DNA from: Thermodesulfovibrionia bacterium
GTDB lineage: Bacteria; Nitrospirota; Thermodesulfovibrionia; UBA6902
Reading direction: 5' to 3'
DNA: 64,000 nucleotides
Assembly: GCA_020053105.1 (NCBI GenBank)
Contig: JAGVNU010000030.1
Span: 1-64,000, forward strand
The notes below the pieces were generated by a model. It saw only the letters and a list, made by a program, of their open reading frames with translations. It ran no database searches and was not told where the DNA came from. Made by a program: the position numbers and the translations under genes. This document shows positions 51,012 to 60,810 of this stretch, piece after piece; within the stretch, counting starts at the first letter, position 1, and every line of letters begins with the position of its first letter.

Positions 51012-52424
51012 CTAAGTTATCGTGAACCCTGAGCCGTCTATCAGATGCAAAGGACCTGCCACTGGATCAGGAACGGCGACTCCGTCAATCTCCATACCCA
51101 TTCTGTCAGGGCTGCCGTCTTTCACAGTTACTGTAAAGGTGTGTCCCTGCTCTCCATTCAATGTCCCTGTGCCTGTGATAGTTGCAGTTCCATTTGCAAT
51201 TACCGGCGCATTAATTGATGTGGCCTGAAAGAATGTGTCCTCAAAGTCATAGCTTAATGAACCCTCTCCGATGTCTGACACATTCAGATTCAATGTTGCC
51301 GGGAACGGACAGGTCTGGCCAATTCCTGAAATAGAAGTGTCTTCTATCGTAAAACCTGCGCCATCTATGATCAGTAATGGACCTACAATAGAGACTGTCC
51401 CGGAAATACCGTCAATCTGCATAGCCATCTTATCCGGGCCGTCTTTAACAGTTGCTATAAATATATGGTTCGGGTCGCCATTCAGATTTCCAGTGCCTGT
51501 GATAAGCGCTGATCCATCGGGAAGCATTATCACACTTGAAATTTCTGTGGCCTCCAGAAATGTTTCCTGGTACTCATACCTCAACGTACTCGTTTCAAGA
51601 GAAGTTACATCTACATTCAAGTTTAAAGTCGCCGGGAACGGACATGTTTGGCCCGTGCCTGATACGAAAGAGTCTGTAAGCGCATTTGCTACCTCTCCTT
51701 CTTCAATGAGATCGTCCGGCTCATCTAACTTGTCGAAATGTGCCTCTCCGACCGGGACCCCGTTTAATGAAATTATGACCGTCCCATGGGTTATATCTAT
51801 ATACAGATTGAGGTCGTCAATTACACCGTCAAGGCCTGTTCCGTCTGCTTCATAATCATCATCGGTGAGCGGATTGCTATTTGAGGCATTGTAAGCCGGA
51901 TTATTAAGTATTGGGGCCAGCAAAGTCAGGATATCACTAATAGCTTTATCGATATCAGTTTGTGCTACTGGATGAGTCAGCGGGTTATTGTAAACATCAG
52001 CCGGGTCTAAGCCGGAAGCAGCAGCTATTGCGAGATTTGTCAGAGGATTAACATTGGCAGTCCCTGGATTAATCGAGACGGAATAAAGAGTAATAGGCCG
52101 TCCATTTATTACGCCCTCTGCGCGAATATAAAAAGGCGGGTTGTTGAACCCGGTTACATCAATAGAATAATTTCCATTCGCATCTATCGGATATGGCCCG
52201 TGCTCCGTACCACTTGAATCTTTAACATAAACGTTGCCACCTGCCAGCGGAGCCCCAATTGCCGCAACACCTGATACTGTCTCAGGCTGACTGCCTGGCT
52301 GCGGGATAGAACCACTGCTGCTGCCGCCACCACCTCCTCCTCCGCTGCCGCAAGCTGTTAAAGATAAGGCCAGTAAAACTGCCAATAACATGCCGATGAT
52401 ATATCTCAACTCTTTGTGTTTCAT
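51012..52424 (-). CDS. Lipoprotein with duplicated C-terminal module
   Basis: Lipobox ALSLTAC followed by GSGGGGGGGSSSG; two copies of a module starting SG(T/I)GQTCPFPATLNLNV; ATG at 52424. Confidence 0.75.
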   Translation of the reverse strand: MKHKELRYIIGMLLAVLLALSLTACGSGGGGGGGSSSGSIPQPGSQPETVSGVAAIGAPLAGGNVYVKDSSGTEHGPYPIDANGNYSIDVTGFNNPPFYIRAEGVINGRPITLYSVSINPGTANVNPLTNLAIAAASGLDPADVYNNPLTHPVAQTDIDKAISDILTLLAPILNNPAYNASNSNPLTDDDYEADGTGLDGVIDDLNLYIDITHGTVIISLNGVPVGEAHFDKLDEPDDLIEEGEVANALTDSFVSGTGQTCPFPATLNLNVDVTSLETSTLRYEYQETFLEATEISSVIMLPDGSALITGTGNLNGDPNHIFIATVKDGPDKMAMQIDGISGTVSIVGPLLIIDGAGFTIEDTSISGIGQTCPFPATLNLNVSDIGEGSLSYDFEDTFFQATSINAPVIANGTATITGTGTLNGEQGHTFTVTVKDGSPDRMGMEIDGVAVPDPVAGPLHLIDGSGFTIT

Positions 52425-52815
52425 CTCTTCTTTATTACCCCCTATTTTGATCGACTTTGCAAAACGGCATTCATTGACTGTTGTATTAAGGATATGAAGC
52501 GACACTTAACCACCTTACTAAATTTTAATTTTGGATTTATCTCAGCTAATGAAATCGATAAACGACTACAGGGGATAAAGCAAAATATTTGCCAGCACTT
52601 CTATAGCAAAAACATTATTGGCTTTTTCGTTACTAAACAGGTCGTTAAGTCAATAGAGAGTTGTTTTTCATTGTACACGGACGAATAAAAGATGTGCCTT
52701 TGAACTGGATGTCCCGCACACTTGTGTGCCATGCTACACTTAGCAATTCTTCCTTATAATTCCTCAAGTTTTCTCTTCCAGCTCCGATATAACAACTAAG
52801 ACCAGGGAGGATAAA

Positions 52816-53868
52816 ATGATAGTAAACAGCTCTGACATATCAATGGCCTCAAAGTATTCGCTTGTTCAGCATTACGAAAAAACCGAAGAACTTCAGATGT
52901 GGGTCGGGGAAGAAAATCCTTTCGAGCCACGGGAAAAACGGTCCGCGTCACAGGACAGGGTTTCCATAACAGAAGACGCAAGAAACTATGTTGCGAAAAA
53001 ACGGGAGGCCCAGGAGGCGGAAGAAGCCGATCTAGAAGAAAGGGTGACCGGCAAGCTCATGCTTATAAAGCTCCTAGTCGAATCCTTTACAGGAAAGAAA
53101 ATAAACCTGAGGGACCTTAAGGAAATGAATGATGATTCAGATTCAGCAGTGACCTCTTCGGAGACAGAAGAAGCCCATGCTGAGGAAGGACAGCCTGAAA
53201 GATGGGGCTTAATATATAACAGCCGTGAATCCTACTATGAACATGAGAAGCTGTCATTTAAGGCTAAAGGGACTGTCACGACAGCAGACGGCAGGGAAAT
53301 AGACTTCAAGCTTCACCTTAAACTGGACAGAAAATACATGTCTGAAGAATCCGTCAGTATCCGTGCTGGGGACGCGGCATTGACGGATCCACTGGTGATA
53401 AATTATGCAGGCCCGGCAGCTGATCTCACAAACACCAAATTTTCTTTTGACCTTGATGCAGACGGTACAGATGATAATATCTCCTTTGTCAGGCCTGGAA
53501 GCGGGCTTCTCACCCTAGACCTGAATAATGATGGGGCAGTCAACAACGGCACAGAGCTCTTCGGCCCCTCGACAGGGAATGGATTTACTGAACTGGCGGC
53601 ATATGATGAGGACGTTAACAGATGGATCGACGAGAACGATTCGGTATTTACCAAACTCAGTATATGGACAAAGGACGCTGAGGGAAACGATATTCTTTCC
53701 TCGCTGAAGGAAAAGGGTATCGGAGCCATATATCTGGAAAATATCAGTACGGAGTTTAACTTAAAAGATACCGGCAACCAGCTTAACGGGCAGGTTGCAA
53801 GTACGGGCTTATACCTGAATGAGAACGGTACCCCCGGGACTATTCAGCAGGCAAATATCGTAGTATAA
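52816..53868 (+). CDS. Uncharacterised protein with Asp-rich, calcium-binding-like motifs
   Basis: DLDADGTDDNISFVRPGSGLLTLDLNNDGAVNNGTELFGPSTGNGF. Confidence 0.6.
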   Translation: MIVNSSDISMASKYSLVQHYEKTEELQMWVGEENPFEPREKRSASQDRVSITEDARNYVAKKREAQEAEEADLEERVTGKLMLIKLLVESFTGKKINLRDLKEMNDDSDSAVTSSETEEAHAEEGQPERWGLIYNSRESYYEHEKLSFKAKGTVTTADGREIDFKLHLKLDRKYMSEESVSIRAGDAALTDPLVINYAGPAADLTNTKFSFDLDADGTDDNISFVRPGSGLLTLDLNNDGAVNNGTELFGPSTGNGFTELAAYDEDVNRWIDENDSVFTKLSIWTKDAEGNDILSSLKEKGIGAIYLENISTEFNLKDTGNQLNGQVASTGLYLNENGTPGTIQQANIVV

Positions 53869-53895
53869 TAATTTACTGTTTACAGCAAAGCAGGA

Positions 53896-53925
53896 AGGGT
53901 CTGGAAATTTCCGGAACCTTTTTGT
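53896..53925 (+). terminator. Probable Rho-independent terminator
   Basis: AAGGGTCTGGAAATTTCCGGAACCTTTTT between 53868 and truA. Confidence 0.65.
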
Positions 53926-53947
53926 TTTAATTGTTGAAGCTGATATC

Positions 53948-54715
53948 ATGAACCACATAAAACTTATCCTACAATATGACGGGACAGACTACGCGGGATG
54001 GCAGGTACAGGCAAATGCCGCCACTATCCAGGGACATCTTGAAGATATCATCTTTACAATCACTGGAGAACGCTCAAGAGTTACTGGAGCGGGAAGGACT
54101 GACGCCGGAGTTCACGCACTTGAGCAGGTTGCCGCTTTCAGGACAAACTCCAATTTATCTCCTGAGGTTTTCATGCGCGCCCTTAACGCTACTTTGCCGC
54201 CGGACATCAGGGTATTGAATGCAGCGGGATGTCCCGAAGATTTTCATCCCCGTTATGATGCAAAAAACAAGACGTACACGTATCTTATTTCCGGCATGGG
54301 GGCATATTCCGTTTTCATCCCAAGATATTCATGGAATATGCGCTGTAAACTTGATACAGGCTCAATGAAAGAAGCAGCGTTTTACTTAATAGGGAGACAT
54401 GATTATTCTTCTTTTCGCGCGTCAGGGTGCAGTTCCAGTCACCCTGTCAGGGAAATCAGCGGGATTGAAATCTCTGAAATGGATACGATCGAGTTTATTG
54501 GTTTCAGCTTCGATATCCCCGTAATAAAAATAAGCATAACGGCTACGGCCTTTCTGAGACATATGGTACGTAACATCGTTGGGACTCTTGTTGATGCGGG
54601 AAGGAAGAAATTTACGCCATCGCGTATAAAGCAGATTCTTGATGCAAAAGACAGGCGTCTTGCGGGAAGGACAGCGCCGGCCTGCGGGTTGTATATGGAA
54701 AAAATAGTGTATTAG
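53948..54715 (+). CDS. truA: tRNA pseudouridine synthase A
   Basis: YDGTDYAGWQVQ, GAGRTDAGVHALEQVA, FLRHMVRNIVGTL. Confidence 0.95.
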   Translation: MNHIKLILQYDGTDYAGWQVQANAATIQGHLEDIIFTITGERSRVTGAGRTDAGVHALEQVAAFRTNSNLSPEVFMRALNATLPPDIRVLNAAGCPEDFHPRYDAKNKTYTYLISGMGAYSVFIPRYSWNMRCKLDTGSMKEAAFYLIGRHDYSSFRASGCSSSHPVREISGIEISEMDTIEFIGFSFDIPVIKISITATAFLRHMVRNIVGTLVDAGRKKFTPSRIKQILDAKDRRLAGRTAPACGLYMEKIVY

Positions 54716-54730
54716 AAGTCTAAAAGGTCT

Positions 54731-56107
54731 TCACCCCACGACATTAAAATTCCTGACCCTCAGCTCTACGCCCAAATCCTTTGCAACCTCTCTGCATTTT
54801 TCGATATTTATTCCGGGTACTTTGACAACGGTGACCTTCACATCAGGAATAACTTTAAGCGCTTCCTGTATAAATGAGATAACGCCCCTGTACGCGCCCT
54901 TGATGGAAGGCCTGCATATTTTGTCGTATTTTTTTTCATCCTCCGCATCGAGGCTGATTGAAATGCTGTCAACAACGTCCTTTAATTCCGGGACTATGTT
55001 TCTCCCGTTGATTATATTCCCGTGTCCATTCGTGTTTATCCTGACCCTGCCGCCCTGCCCTTTTATCCATTTGGCCACTTTCTTCACAACATCAAGCCTT
55101 AACAGCGGCTCGCCGATGCCGCAGAAGACAATTTCACTGTATGCCTTCGGGTCCTTTATCGCCTTGATTACCTGTGCTGCAGTTGGCTCTTTTTCAAGCT
55201 GAAGGTTATGTCCCTTTACATAGGTCGTGCGGAACTTGACACAGAACCCGCATTTATTGGTGCATTTGTTCGTAATGTTCAGGTACAGCGAGTCCCTTAT
55301 CCTGTATGCTATTTCTCCATGTTCAGATATGTCCCCTATCTTGAAAAGTCTCATTGCATTGTGAGTCGTAATCCGGGCCAGATCAGCAAAATTGACACCC
55401 CTTATGTCCGCCACAACCTCCGCTGTATGTTTAAGGCATGCCGGCTCGTTCCTTTTCCCCCTTAAAGGTACAGGACTCAGATAAGGGGCGTCCGTTTCTA
55501 TCAGTAAAAAATCATCCGGGATTAATTTAGCCGCTTCCCTCAGATCAGCCGCATTCTTATATGTGACCGGTCCTGCAATAGAGATGCAGAAGCCGAGTTC
55601 CATCGCCTTTTCAGCCATGTCCATGTCCCCTGAAAAACAGTGGAGAACGCCCAGTGTGTCTGACGACTCTTCCCTGAGCACCCGCAGCGTATCATTTTTT
55701 GCTTCCCTGCTATGAACGATTGCCGGCAGACCAAGTCCCTTTGCAAGTGCGAGCTGCTTCCTGAAAGCCTCTATCTGCACCCCTTTGGGAGAATGCAGAT
55801 AATGATAATCAAGGCCTATTTCCCCGATTGCTACTACCTTAGGCTCTTTCGCCCACTTCTTCACTTCCTTATATAACGAGTCATCCAGGTCCTTAGCATC
55901 ATGCGGATGGATCCCTGCTGCGGCATATACATTAGGATACTTTTTCGATAACTCCAGGCCTCTTAAGTTTCCATTTTTGTCAGAACCTGCATTTATCATG
56001 TATCCTATGCCTGCTTCCTCAGCACGCTTCAGAACATCGGCTCTGTCTTCATCAAATGCCTCATTTTCCAGATGGCAATGCGTATCTATAAGCACATGTT
56101 TCACCAA
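54731..56107 (-). CDS. TatD family hydrolase fused to a radical SAM domain
   Basis: N-terminal IDTHCHLENEAFDEDR...ETDAPYLSP; C-terminal NITNKCTNKCGFCVKF (CxxxCxxC) and GIGEPLLR. Confidence 0.92.
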   Translation of the reverse strand: MVKHVLIDTHCHLENEAFDEDRADVLKRAEEAGIGYMINAGSDKNGNLRGLELSKKYPNVYAAAGIHPHDAKDLDDSLYKEVKKWAKEPKVVAIGEIGLDYHYLHSPKGVQIEAFRKQLALAKGLGLPAIVHSREAKNDTLRVLREESSDTLGVLHCFSGDMDMAEKAMELGFCISIAGPVTYKNAADLREAAKLIPDDFLLIETDAPYLSPVPLRGKRNEPACLKHTAEVVADIRGVNFADLARITTHNAMRLFKIGDISEHGEIAYRIRDSLYLNITNKCTNKCGFCVKFRTTYVKGHNLQLEKEPTAAQVIKAIKDPKAYSEIVFCGIGEPLLRLDVVKKVAKWIKGQGGRVRINTNGHGNIINGRNIVPELKDVVDSISISLDAEDEKKYDKICRPSIKGAYRGVISFIQEALKVIPDVKVTVVKVPGINIEKCREVAKDLGVELRVRNFNVVG

Positions 56108-56317
56108 GCGGTTTCCTCCATAACTGTATAATTATGTACTTTTTTTAATAGAAGAATCGGGACCCGCGATAATTTCCGTTTATGCAATTAATTCACAAGC
56201 TTCCAGATTCTGATTTTTATGTTAGTGAAATATTAATGATTTGTCAAAGCCGTGACCTTGTAATTTTCCGTAGAATATGGTAATTTCTCAATTTATTATA
56301 TATAAGGGGGAGCCCAT

Positions 56318-56533
56318 ATGAAAGAAGAGGAAACCATGAGTGTTTTAAGGAATGAGAATGAAGAATATAGAAAACTTGAGGAAGATCACAGGAAATTAGA
56401 TCAGGCCCTTGATGCAATGCATAAAAAGAAGTATCTTACCACTGATGAAGAGGTAGAGAAAAAGAGAATGCAGAAACAGAAACTTCAATATAAAGACCGT
56501 ATGGCCCAGATAATCAGAGACCATAAACATTAA
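56318..56533 (+). CDS. DUF465/YdcH family small protein
   Basis: EEYRKLEEDHRKLDQALDAMHKKKYLTTDEEVEKKRMQKQKLQYKDRMAQIIRDH. Confidence 0.85.
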   Translation: MKEEETMSVLRNENEEYRKLEEDHRKLDQALDAMHKKKYLTTDEEVEKKRMQKQKLQYKDRMAQIIRDHKH

Positions 56534-56535
56534 AG

Positions 56536-56562
56536 GTATGGGCGGGGTCACCCCGCCCGTAC
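56536..56562. repeat. GC-rich palindrome between the DUF465 gene and ilvD
   Basis: GTATGGGCGGGGT-C-ACCCCGCCCGTAC, 12 of 13 positions complementary. Confidence 0.7.
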
Positions 56563-56594
56563 ATGTTAGGCGGGCCGTTTAAATATAAAAAAAA

Positions 56595-58250
56595 ATGAAA
56601 AGTGATTTAATTAAAAAAGGACTGGAAAGAGTACCGCACAGGGCCTTGCTGTATGCTACGGGAATTCCCCGTTCTGAGATGAATAAACCCTTTATCGGGG
56701 TAGCCACAAGCTTTACGGATATTATCCCCGGGCATGCCGGCATGCGTGACCTTGAAAGGTTTATAGAAAAAGGCGTCCATACCGGCGGCGGTTATCCGTT
56801 CTTCTTTGGAATTCCCGGGATTTGTGACGGCATTGCCATGGGGCACCGCGGGATGCATTACAGCCTTGCTTCAAGGGAACTGATCGCGGACATGGTTGAA
56901 ACCGTTGCCGAGGCCCATCAGCTGGACGGCCTTGTGCTTCTCACTAATTGTGACAAAATTACCCCTGGAATGCTAATGGCAGCTGCCAGGGTCAATGTCC
57001 CGTCAATAGTGGTCACCGCCGGTCCCATGATGTCAGGGCACTTAAGAGGCAAGAGACTTTCATTCGTAAATGACGCCTATGAAGCAATCGGCAAATATAA
57101 AAAAGGACTTCTGACTAATTCCGACCTGGCAGAGCTGGAGGTATGCTCCTGTCCCGGAGCAGGGTCCTGTCAGGGGATGTATACTGCAAACACGATGGCC
57201 TGTGTGACCGAGGCCCTCGGTATGAGCCTTCCCGGATGCGCAACCGCCCTCGCAGTGTCGTCAAAAAAGCGGAGACTTGCATTTGAAAGCGGCAGCAGAA
57301 TAGTGGAACTCGTGAAAAAGAATATAACACCCCGGAAGATATTGACCCAAAAGGCCTTTGAAAACGCAATCAGGGTAGATATGGCATTAGGAGGCTCAAC
57401 AAATACGGTTTTACATATTCCGGCAATCGCTCACGAGGCTGAGGTATCTCTGTCCCTGGAACTATTTGATAAAATAAGCAGCAAGACCCCTCATATCTCC
57501 AATATGCTGCCGGGCGGGACCCATTATCTGGAAGACCTCGATTATGCAGGCGGGATACCGGCAGTTTTCAAGAGATTGAAATCCAGCCTGAATAACGCTG
57601 CCACCATTTCGGGCATGAAAACATTCGACATTGCCGACAAGGCTGAGATCATAGATCCTGAAGTTATAAGACCGCTCAACAAGGCATACCATAAAGAAGG
57701 CGGTATAGCGGTCTTAAAGGGCTCTCTTGCCCCTGACGGAGCAGTGGTAAAACAGACGGCAGTGAGCAGTAACATGATGCGATTCAAAGGCAAGGCAAGG
57801 GTGTTTAACTCAGAGGAAAATACAATGAAGGCCATTCTCTCAGGAAAGATCAGGCCCGGTGACGTTGTAGTCATCCGGTACGAGGGGCCTAAGGGCGGGC
57901 CTGGCATGCGTGAGATGTTAAACGCAACCGCCACTATAGCCGGCATGGGAATGGGCGAGTCAGTGGCATTAATAACCGACGGACGTTTTTCCGGGGGAAC
58001 AAGGGGGCCGTGTATCGGCCATGTATCTCCGGAAGCAATGGAAGGCGGCCCTATTGCAATTGTCAGGGACGGCGATATTATCAGTATTGATATACCGAAA
58101 AGAAAAATTGATTTACTTGTGAAAGAAGAAGAGATAACGAAGAGATTTAAAACACACAAGGCGATTAAACCCAAAATAAACAAGGGCTGGCTTGCGAGAT
58201 ACGCTAAATTAGTGACCTCGGCAAGCACAGGCGCAGTGATGAAGTCGTAG
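56595..58250 (+). CDS. ilvD: Dihydroxy-acid dehydratase
   Basis: [55 protein letters not shown]. Confidence 0.96.
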   Translation: MKSDLIKKGLERVPHRALLYATGIPRSEMNKPFIGVATSFTDIIPGHAGMRDLERFIEKGVHTGGGYPFFFGIPGICDGIAMGHRGMHYSLASRELIADMVETVAEAHQLDGLVLLTNCDKITPGMLMAAARVNVPSIVVTAGPMMSGHLRGKRLSFVNDAYEAIGKYKKGLLTNSDLAELEVCSCPGAGSCQGMYTANTMACVTEALGMSLPGCATALAVSSKKRRLAFESGSRIVELVKKNITPRKILTQKAFENAIRVDMALGGSTNTVLHIPAIAHEAEVSLSLELFDKISSKTPHISNMLPGGTHYLEDLDYAGGIPAVFKRLKSSLNNAATISGMKTFDIADKAEIIDPEVIRPLNKAYHKEGGIAVLKGSLAPDGAVVKQTAVSSNMMRFKGKARVFNSEENTMKAILSGKIRPGDVVVIRYEGPKGGPGMREMLNATATIAGMGMGESVALITDGRFSGGTRGPCIGHVSPEAMEGGPIAIVRDGDIISIDIPKRKIDLLVKEEEITKRFKTHKAIKPKINKGWLARYAKLVTSASTGAVMKS

Positions 58251-58299
58251 GGCAAAGTCATCTCGCCCTTCAAGGTTCAAAATTAAATATGGAGATAAA

Positions 58300-60030
58300 A
58301 TGAAAAAAAGCGGCGCTGAAATATTGATTGAATGTCTGAAGAAAGAAGGGGTAAAACACATCTTCGGTTATCCGGGAGGCGTGGTCCTCAATATCTTTGA
58401 TGTTCTTTATTATGCAAAAGATATTGAGCTTATCCTTACCAGGCATGAACAGGGGGCAGTACATGCGGCAGACGGTTATGCAAGGGCAAGCGGTAAAGTC
58501 GGTGTTGTGCTTATTACCTCAGGTCCCGGAGCAACCAACACGGTAACCGGAATTGCCACCGCCTCGATGGATTCCATCCCGCTTGTGGTGTTTTCCGGAC
58601 AGGTGCCGACTATGCTCATCGGAAATGACGCGTTTCAGGAAGCAGACATAGTAGGGATCACAAGGCCATGTACAAAACACAATTTCCTTGTAAAAGACGT
58701 TAAGGACCTCGCACAGACTGTGAGAGAAGCATTTCACATAGCATCTACGGGAAGACCGGGCCCTGTTTTAATAGACCTGCCAAAGGACGTGACAGCGGGT
58801 TCAACCGATTTCATCTGGCCTGAGGAAGTCAAGATCAGAAGTTATAACCCGACGTATCACGGGAACAAATATATGATAAACCAGGCCGCTCAGATGATAG
58901 CACAGGCGAAGAAGCCTGTCATAATGGCCGGAGGGGGCGTGATATTATCAGGCGCGTCAAAAGAGCTGAAGGAATTGGCGGAGCTTGCAAAAATGCCTGT
59001 TACCATGACCCTGATGGGGCTCGGCGGATTTCCCGGGACCAATAAACTGTCCATGGGCATGCTTGGCATGCACGGCACATTTTATGCCAACACAGCCGTT
59101 CAGAATTCAGACCTTCTCATAGGAATCGGTGTGAGGTTTGACGACCGCGTCACTGGAAAGACCGACTCGTTTGCTCCTCATGCAAAGATAATCCAGATTG
59201 ACATTGATCCGACATCAATCAGGAAAAATGTACGGGTGGACCTGCCGGTAGTCGGAGATGTAAAAAACGTATTAAAAGACCTGATAAAGGTACTCAAGGA
59301 ATCAAAAGAACAGTGGGGCGCGATCAGAAGCTCGTGGCTAAAGCAGATAGACAAATGGAAAGAGGAAAGACCTCTCACATACAGATTTGACAAAAATATC
59401 ATCAAACCCGAATTTGTCGTGGAAAAGATATACGAACTCACAAAAGGTGAAGCGATAATCTGCACCGAAGTGGGACAGAACCAGATGTGGGCAGCACAGT
59501 TTTACAAATATGATCAGCCGAGAAAATTTGTATCTTCCGGCGGGCTCGGGACCATGGGGTACGGGTTCCCTGCCGCAATCGGCGCCCAGTTCGCATGTCC
59601 TGACAAAGTTGTCATTGACATAGCAGGAGATGGAAGCATCCAGATGAACATTCAGGAACTGGCAACCGCAGTCATCAATAAACTGCCGGTTAAAGTGGCG
59701 ATCCTGAACAACGGCTACCTTGGAATGGTCAGGCAGTGGCAGGAATTGTTCTTCAAAGAGCGTTATTCTCATACGCACCTTGAATCCGGGAACCCTGATT
59801 TCGTCAAGGTCGCAGAGGCCTATGGCGCAGTAGGATTAAGGGCGACTAAGCCGGAGGAAGTGGCGCCTGTTATCAAAGAGGCGCTCAAGGTAAAGAACCG
59901 TCCGGTCTTTATGGACTTCGTCGTGGACTGGAAGGCAAAGGTCTTCCCGATGGTCCCTGCGGGAGCGGCAATAGACCAGATGATATTCAATGAAGAAAAA
60001 GAAGAGAAGAAACTTAAGGCAGTGAAATAG
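58300..60030 (+). CDS. ilvB: Acetolactate synthase large subunit
   Basis: GYPGGVVLNIFD, RHEQGAVHAADGYARASGKVGV, TPP motif GDGSIQMNIQELATAVINKLPVKVAILNN. Confidence 0.96.
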   Translation: MKKSGAEILIECLKKEGVKHIFGYPGGVVLNIFDVLYYAKDIELILTRHEQGAVHAADGYARASGKVGVVLITSGPGATNTVTGIATASMDSIPLVVFSGQVPTMLIGNDAFQEADIVGITRPCTKHNFLVKDVKDLAQTVREAFHIASTGRPGPVLIDLPKDVTAGSTDFIWPEEVKIRSYNPTYHGNKYMINQAAQMIAQAKKPVIMAGGGVILSGASKELKELAELAKMPVTMTLMGLGGFPGTNKLSMGMLGMHGTFYANTAVQNSDLLIGIGVRFDDRVTGKTDSFAPHAKIIQIDIDPTSIRKNVRVDLPVVGDVKNVLKDLIKVLKESKEQWGAIRSSWLKQIDKWKEERPLTYRFDKNIIKPEFVVEKIYELTKGEAIICTEVGQNQMWAAQFYKYDQPRKFVSSGGLGTMGYGFPAAIGAQFACPDKVVIDIAGDGSIQMNIQELATAVINKLPVKVAILNNGYLGMVRQWQELFFKERYSHTHLESGNPDFVKVAEAYGAVGLRATKPEEVAPVIKEALKVKNRPVFMDFVVDWKAKVFPMVPAGAAIDQMIFNEEKEEKKLKAVK

Positions 60031-60044
60031 ATTGTCAGTTGTTT

Positions 60045-60113
60045 GTCATTCCCGCGAAGGCGGATATCCAGAACATATTTAAAATACTGGATTCCCGTTT
60101 CCACGGGAATGAC
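60045..60113. repeat. Dispersed palindromic repeat-like element between ilvB and ilvH
   Basis: GTCATTCCCG...ATCCAG / CTGGAT...CGGGAATGAC terminal inverted arms, with smaller inner hairpins. Confidence 0.75.
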
Positions 60114-60150
60114 GCTAAAGCAAATCTCTAAACAAATTCGAGGAGAAAAC

Positions 60151-60642
60151 ATGCGTCATACAATTTCGGTGCTTGTAGAAAATAAATTCGGGGTCCTTTC
60201 GAGAATCTCCGGGTTGTTCAGTGGAAGGGGTTATAACATCGAAAGCCTTTCAGTAGGTGAAACAATTGACCCGGCAGTTTCAGTTATGACAATTGTTACA
60301 ACAGGTGAAGACCAGGTAGTTGAACAGATAACAAAGCAGCTTAACAAGCTCATTGACGTCATCAAGGTCGTGGACTTCATGGAGATCGAGCACGTAGAAA
60401 GGGAGATGGTCCTCGTAAAGGTCTCTCCGAGAAAGGAAGACCGCATCGAGGTCTTGAGACTCGCGGAGATATTCAGGGGCAGGATAGTCGATTCAGGGAC
60501 AACGACATTCACCATAGAAATCACCGGTGAAGAAAAAAAGATAGCCGCCTTCATCGAACTCGTCAAGCCCTTCGGCATAAAAGAGTTCGTCCGCACCGGC
60601 AAGGTCGCCATCGCCCGTGAAGGGGTTAAGAAAGCGAAATAG
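60151..60642 (+). CDS. ilvH: Acetolactate synthase small subunit
   Basis: [39 protein letters not shown] at 60151 after AGGAG. Confidence 0.95.
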   Translation: MRHTISVLVENKFGVLSRISGLFSGRGYNIESLSVGETIDPAVSVMTIVTTGEDQVVEQITKQLNKLIDVIKVVDFMEIEHVEREMVLVKVSPRKEDRIEVLRLAEIFRGRIVDSGTTTFTIEITGEEKKIAAFIELVKPFGIKEFVRTGKVAIAREGVKKAK

Positions 60643-60810
60643 GAAGCTTTGATTCCCCGAAGCAAAACAATCGGGAACTGACACGATATACTTGCATGCA
60701 GATTTATTTTAATCTCAGAGCGATTTTATAATATCTTCTCAATTAGCCAGGCACTTAATTTATAGTTTTTCCGACCAGCAAGATATCCTGTCCGGAAAAG
60801 GAGACTAGCC

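Noticed and set aside
52416-52688. Plus-strand 90-aa ORF in the AT-rich gap before 52816
   Set aside because: Overlaps the start of the lipoprotein gene on the opposite strand, has no recognisable motif and no clear RBS; probably spurious.
52717-52730. GCACACTTGTGTGC palindrome as a terminator or riboswitch piece
   Set aside because: Only a 2-nt loop, no T-tract, and no other conserved RNA features nearby.
60043-60150. Upstream extension of ilvH ([27 protein letters not shown]...)
   Set aside because: This is translation of the intergenic palindromic repeat; the conserved IlvH start is MRHTISVLV at 60151 with an SD.
60643-60810. Possible yybP-ykoY manganese riboswitch upstream of the TerC gene
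   Set aside because: TerC genes are sometimes preceded by this riboswitch, but I could not identify the conserved motifs in this leader.
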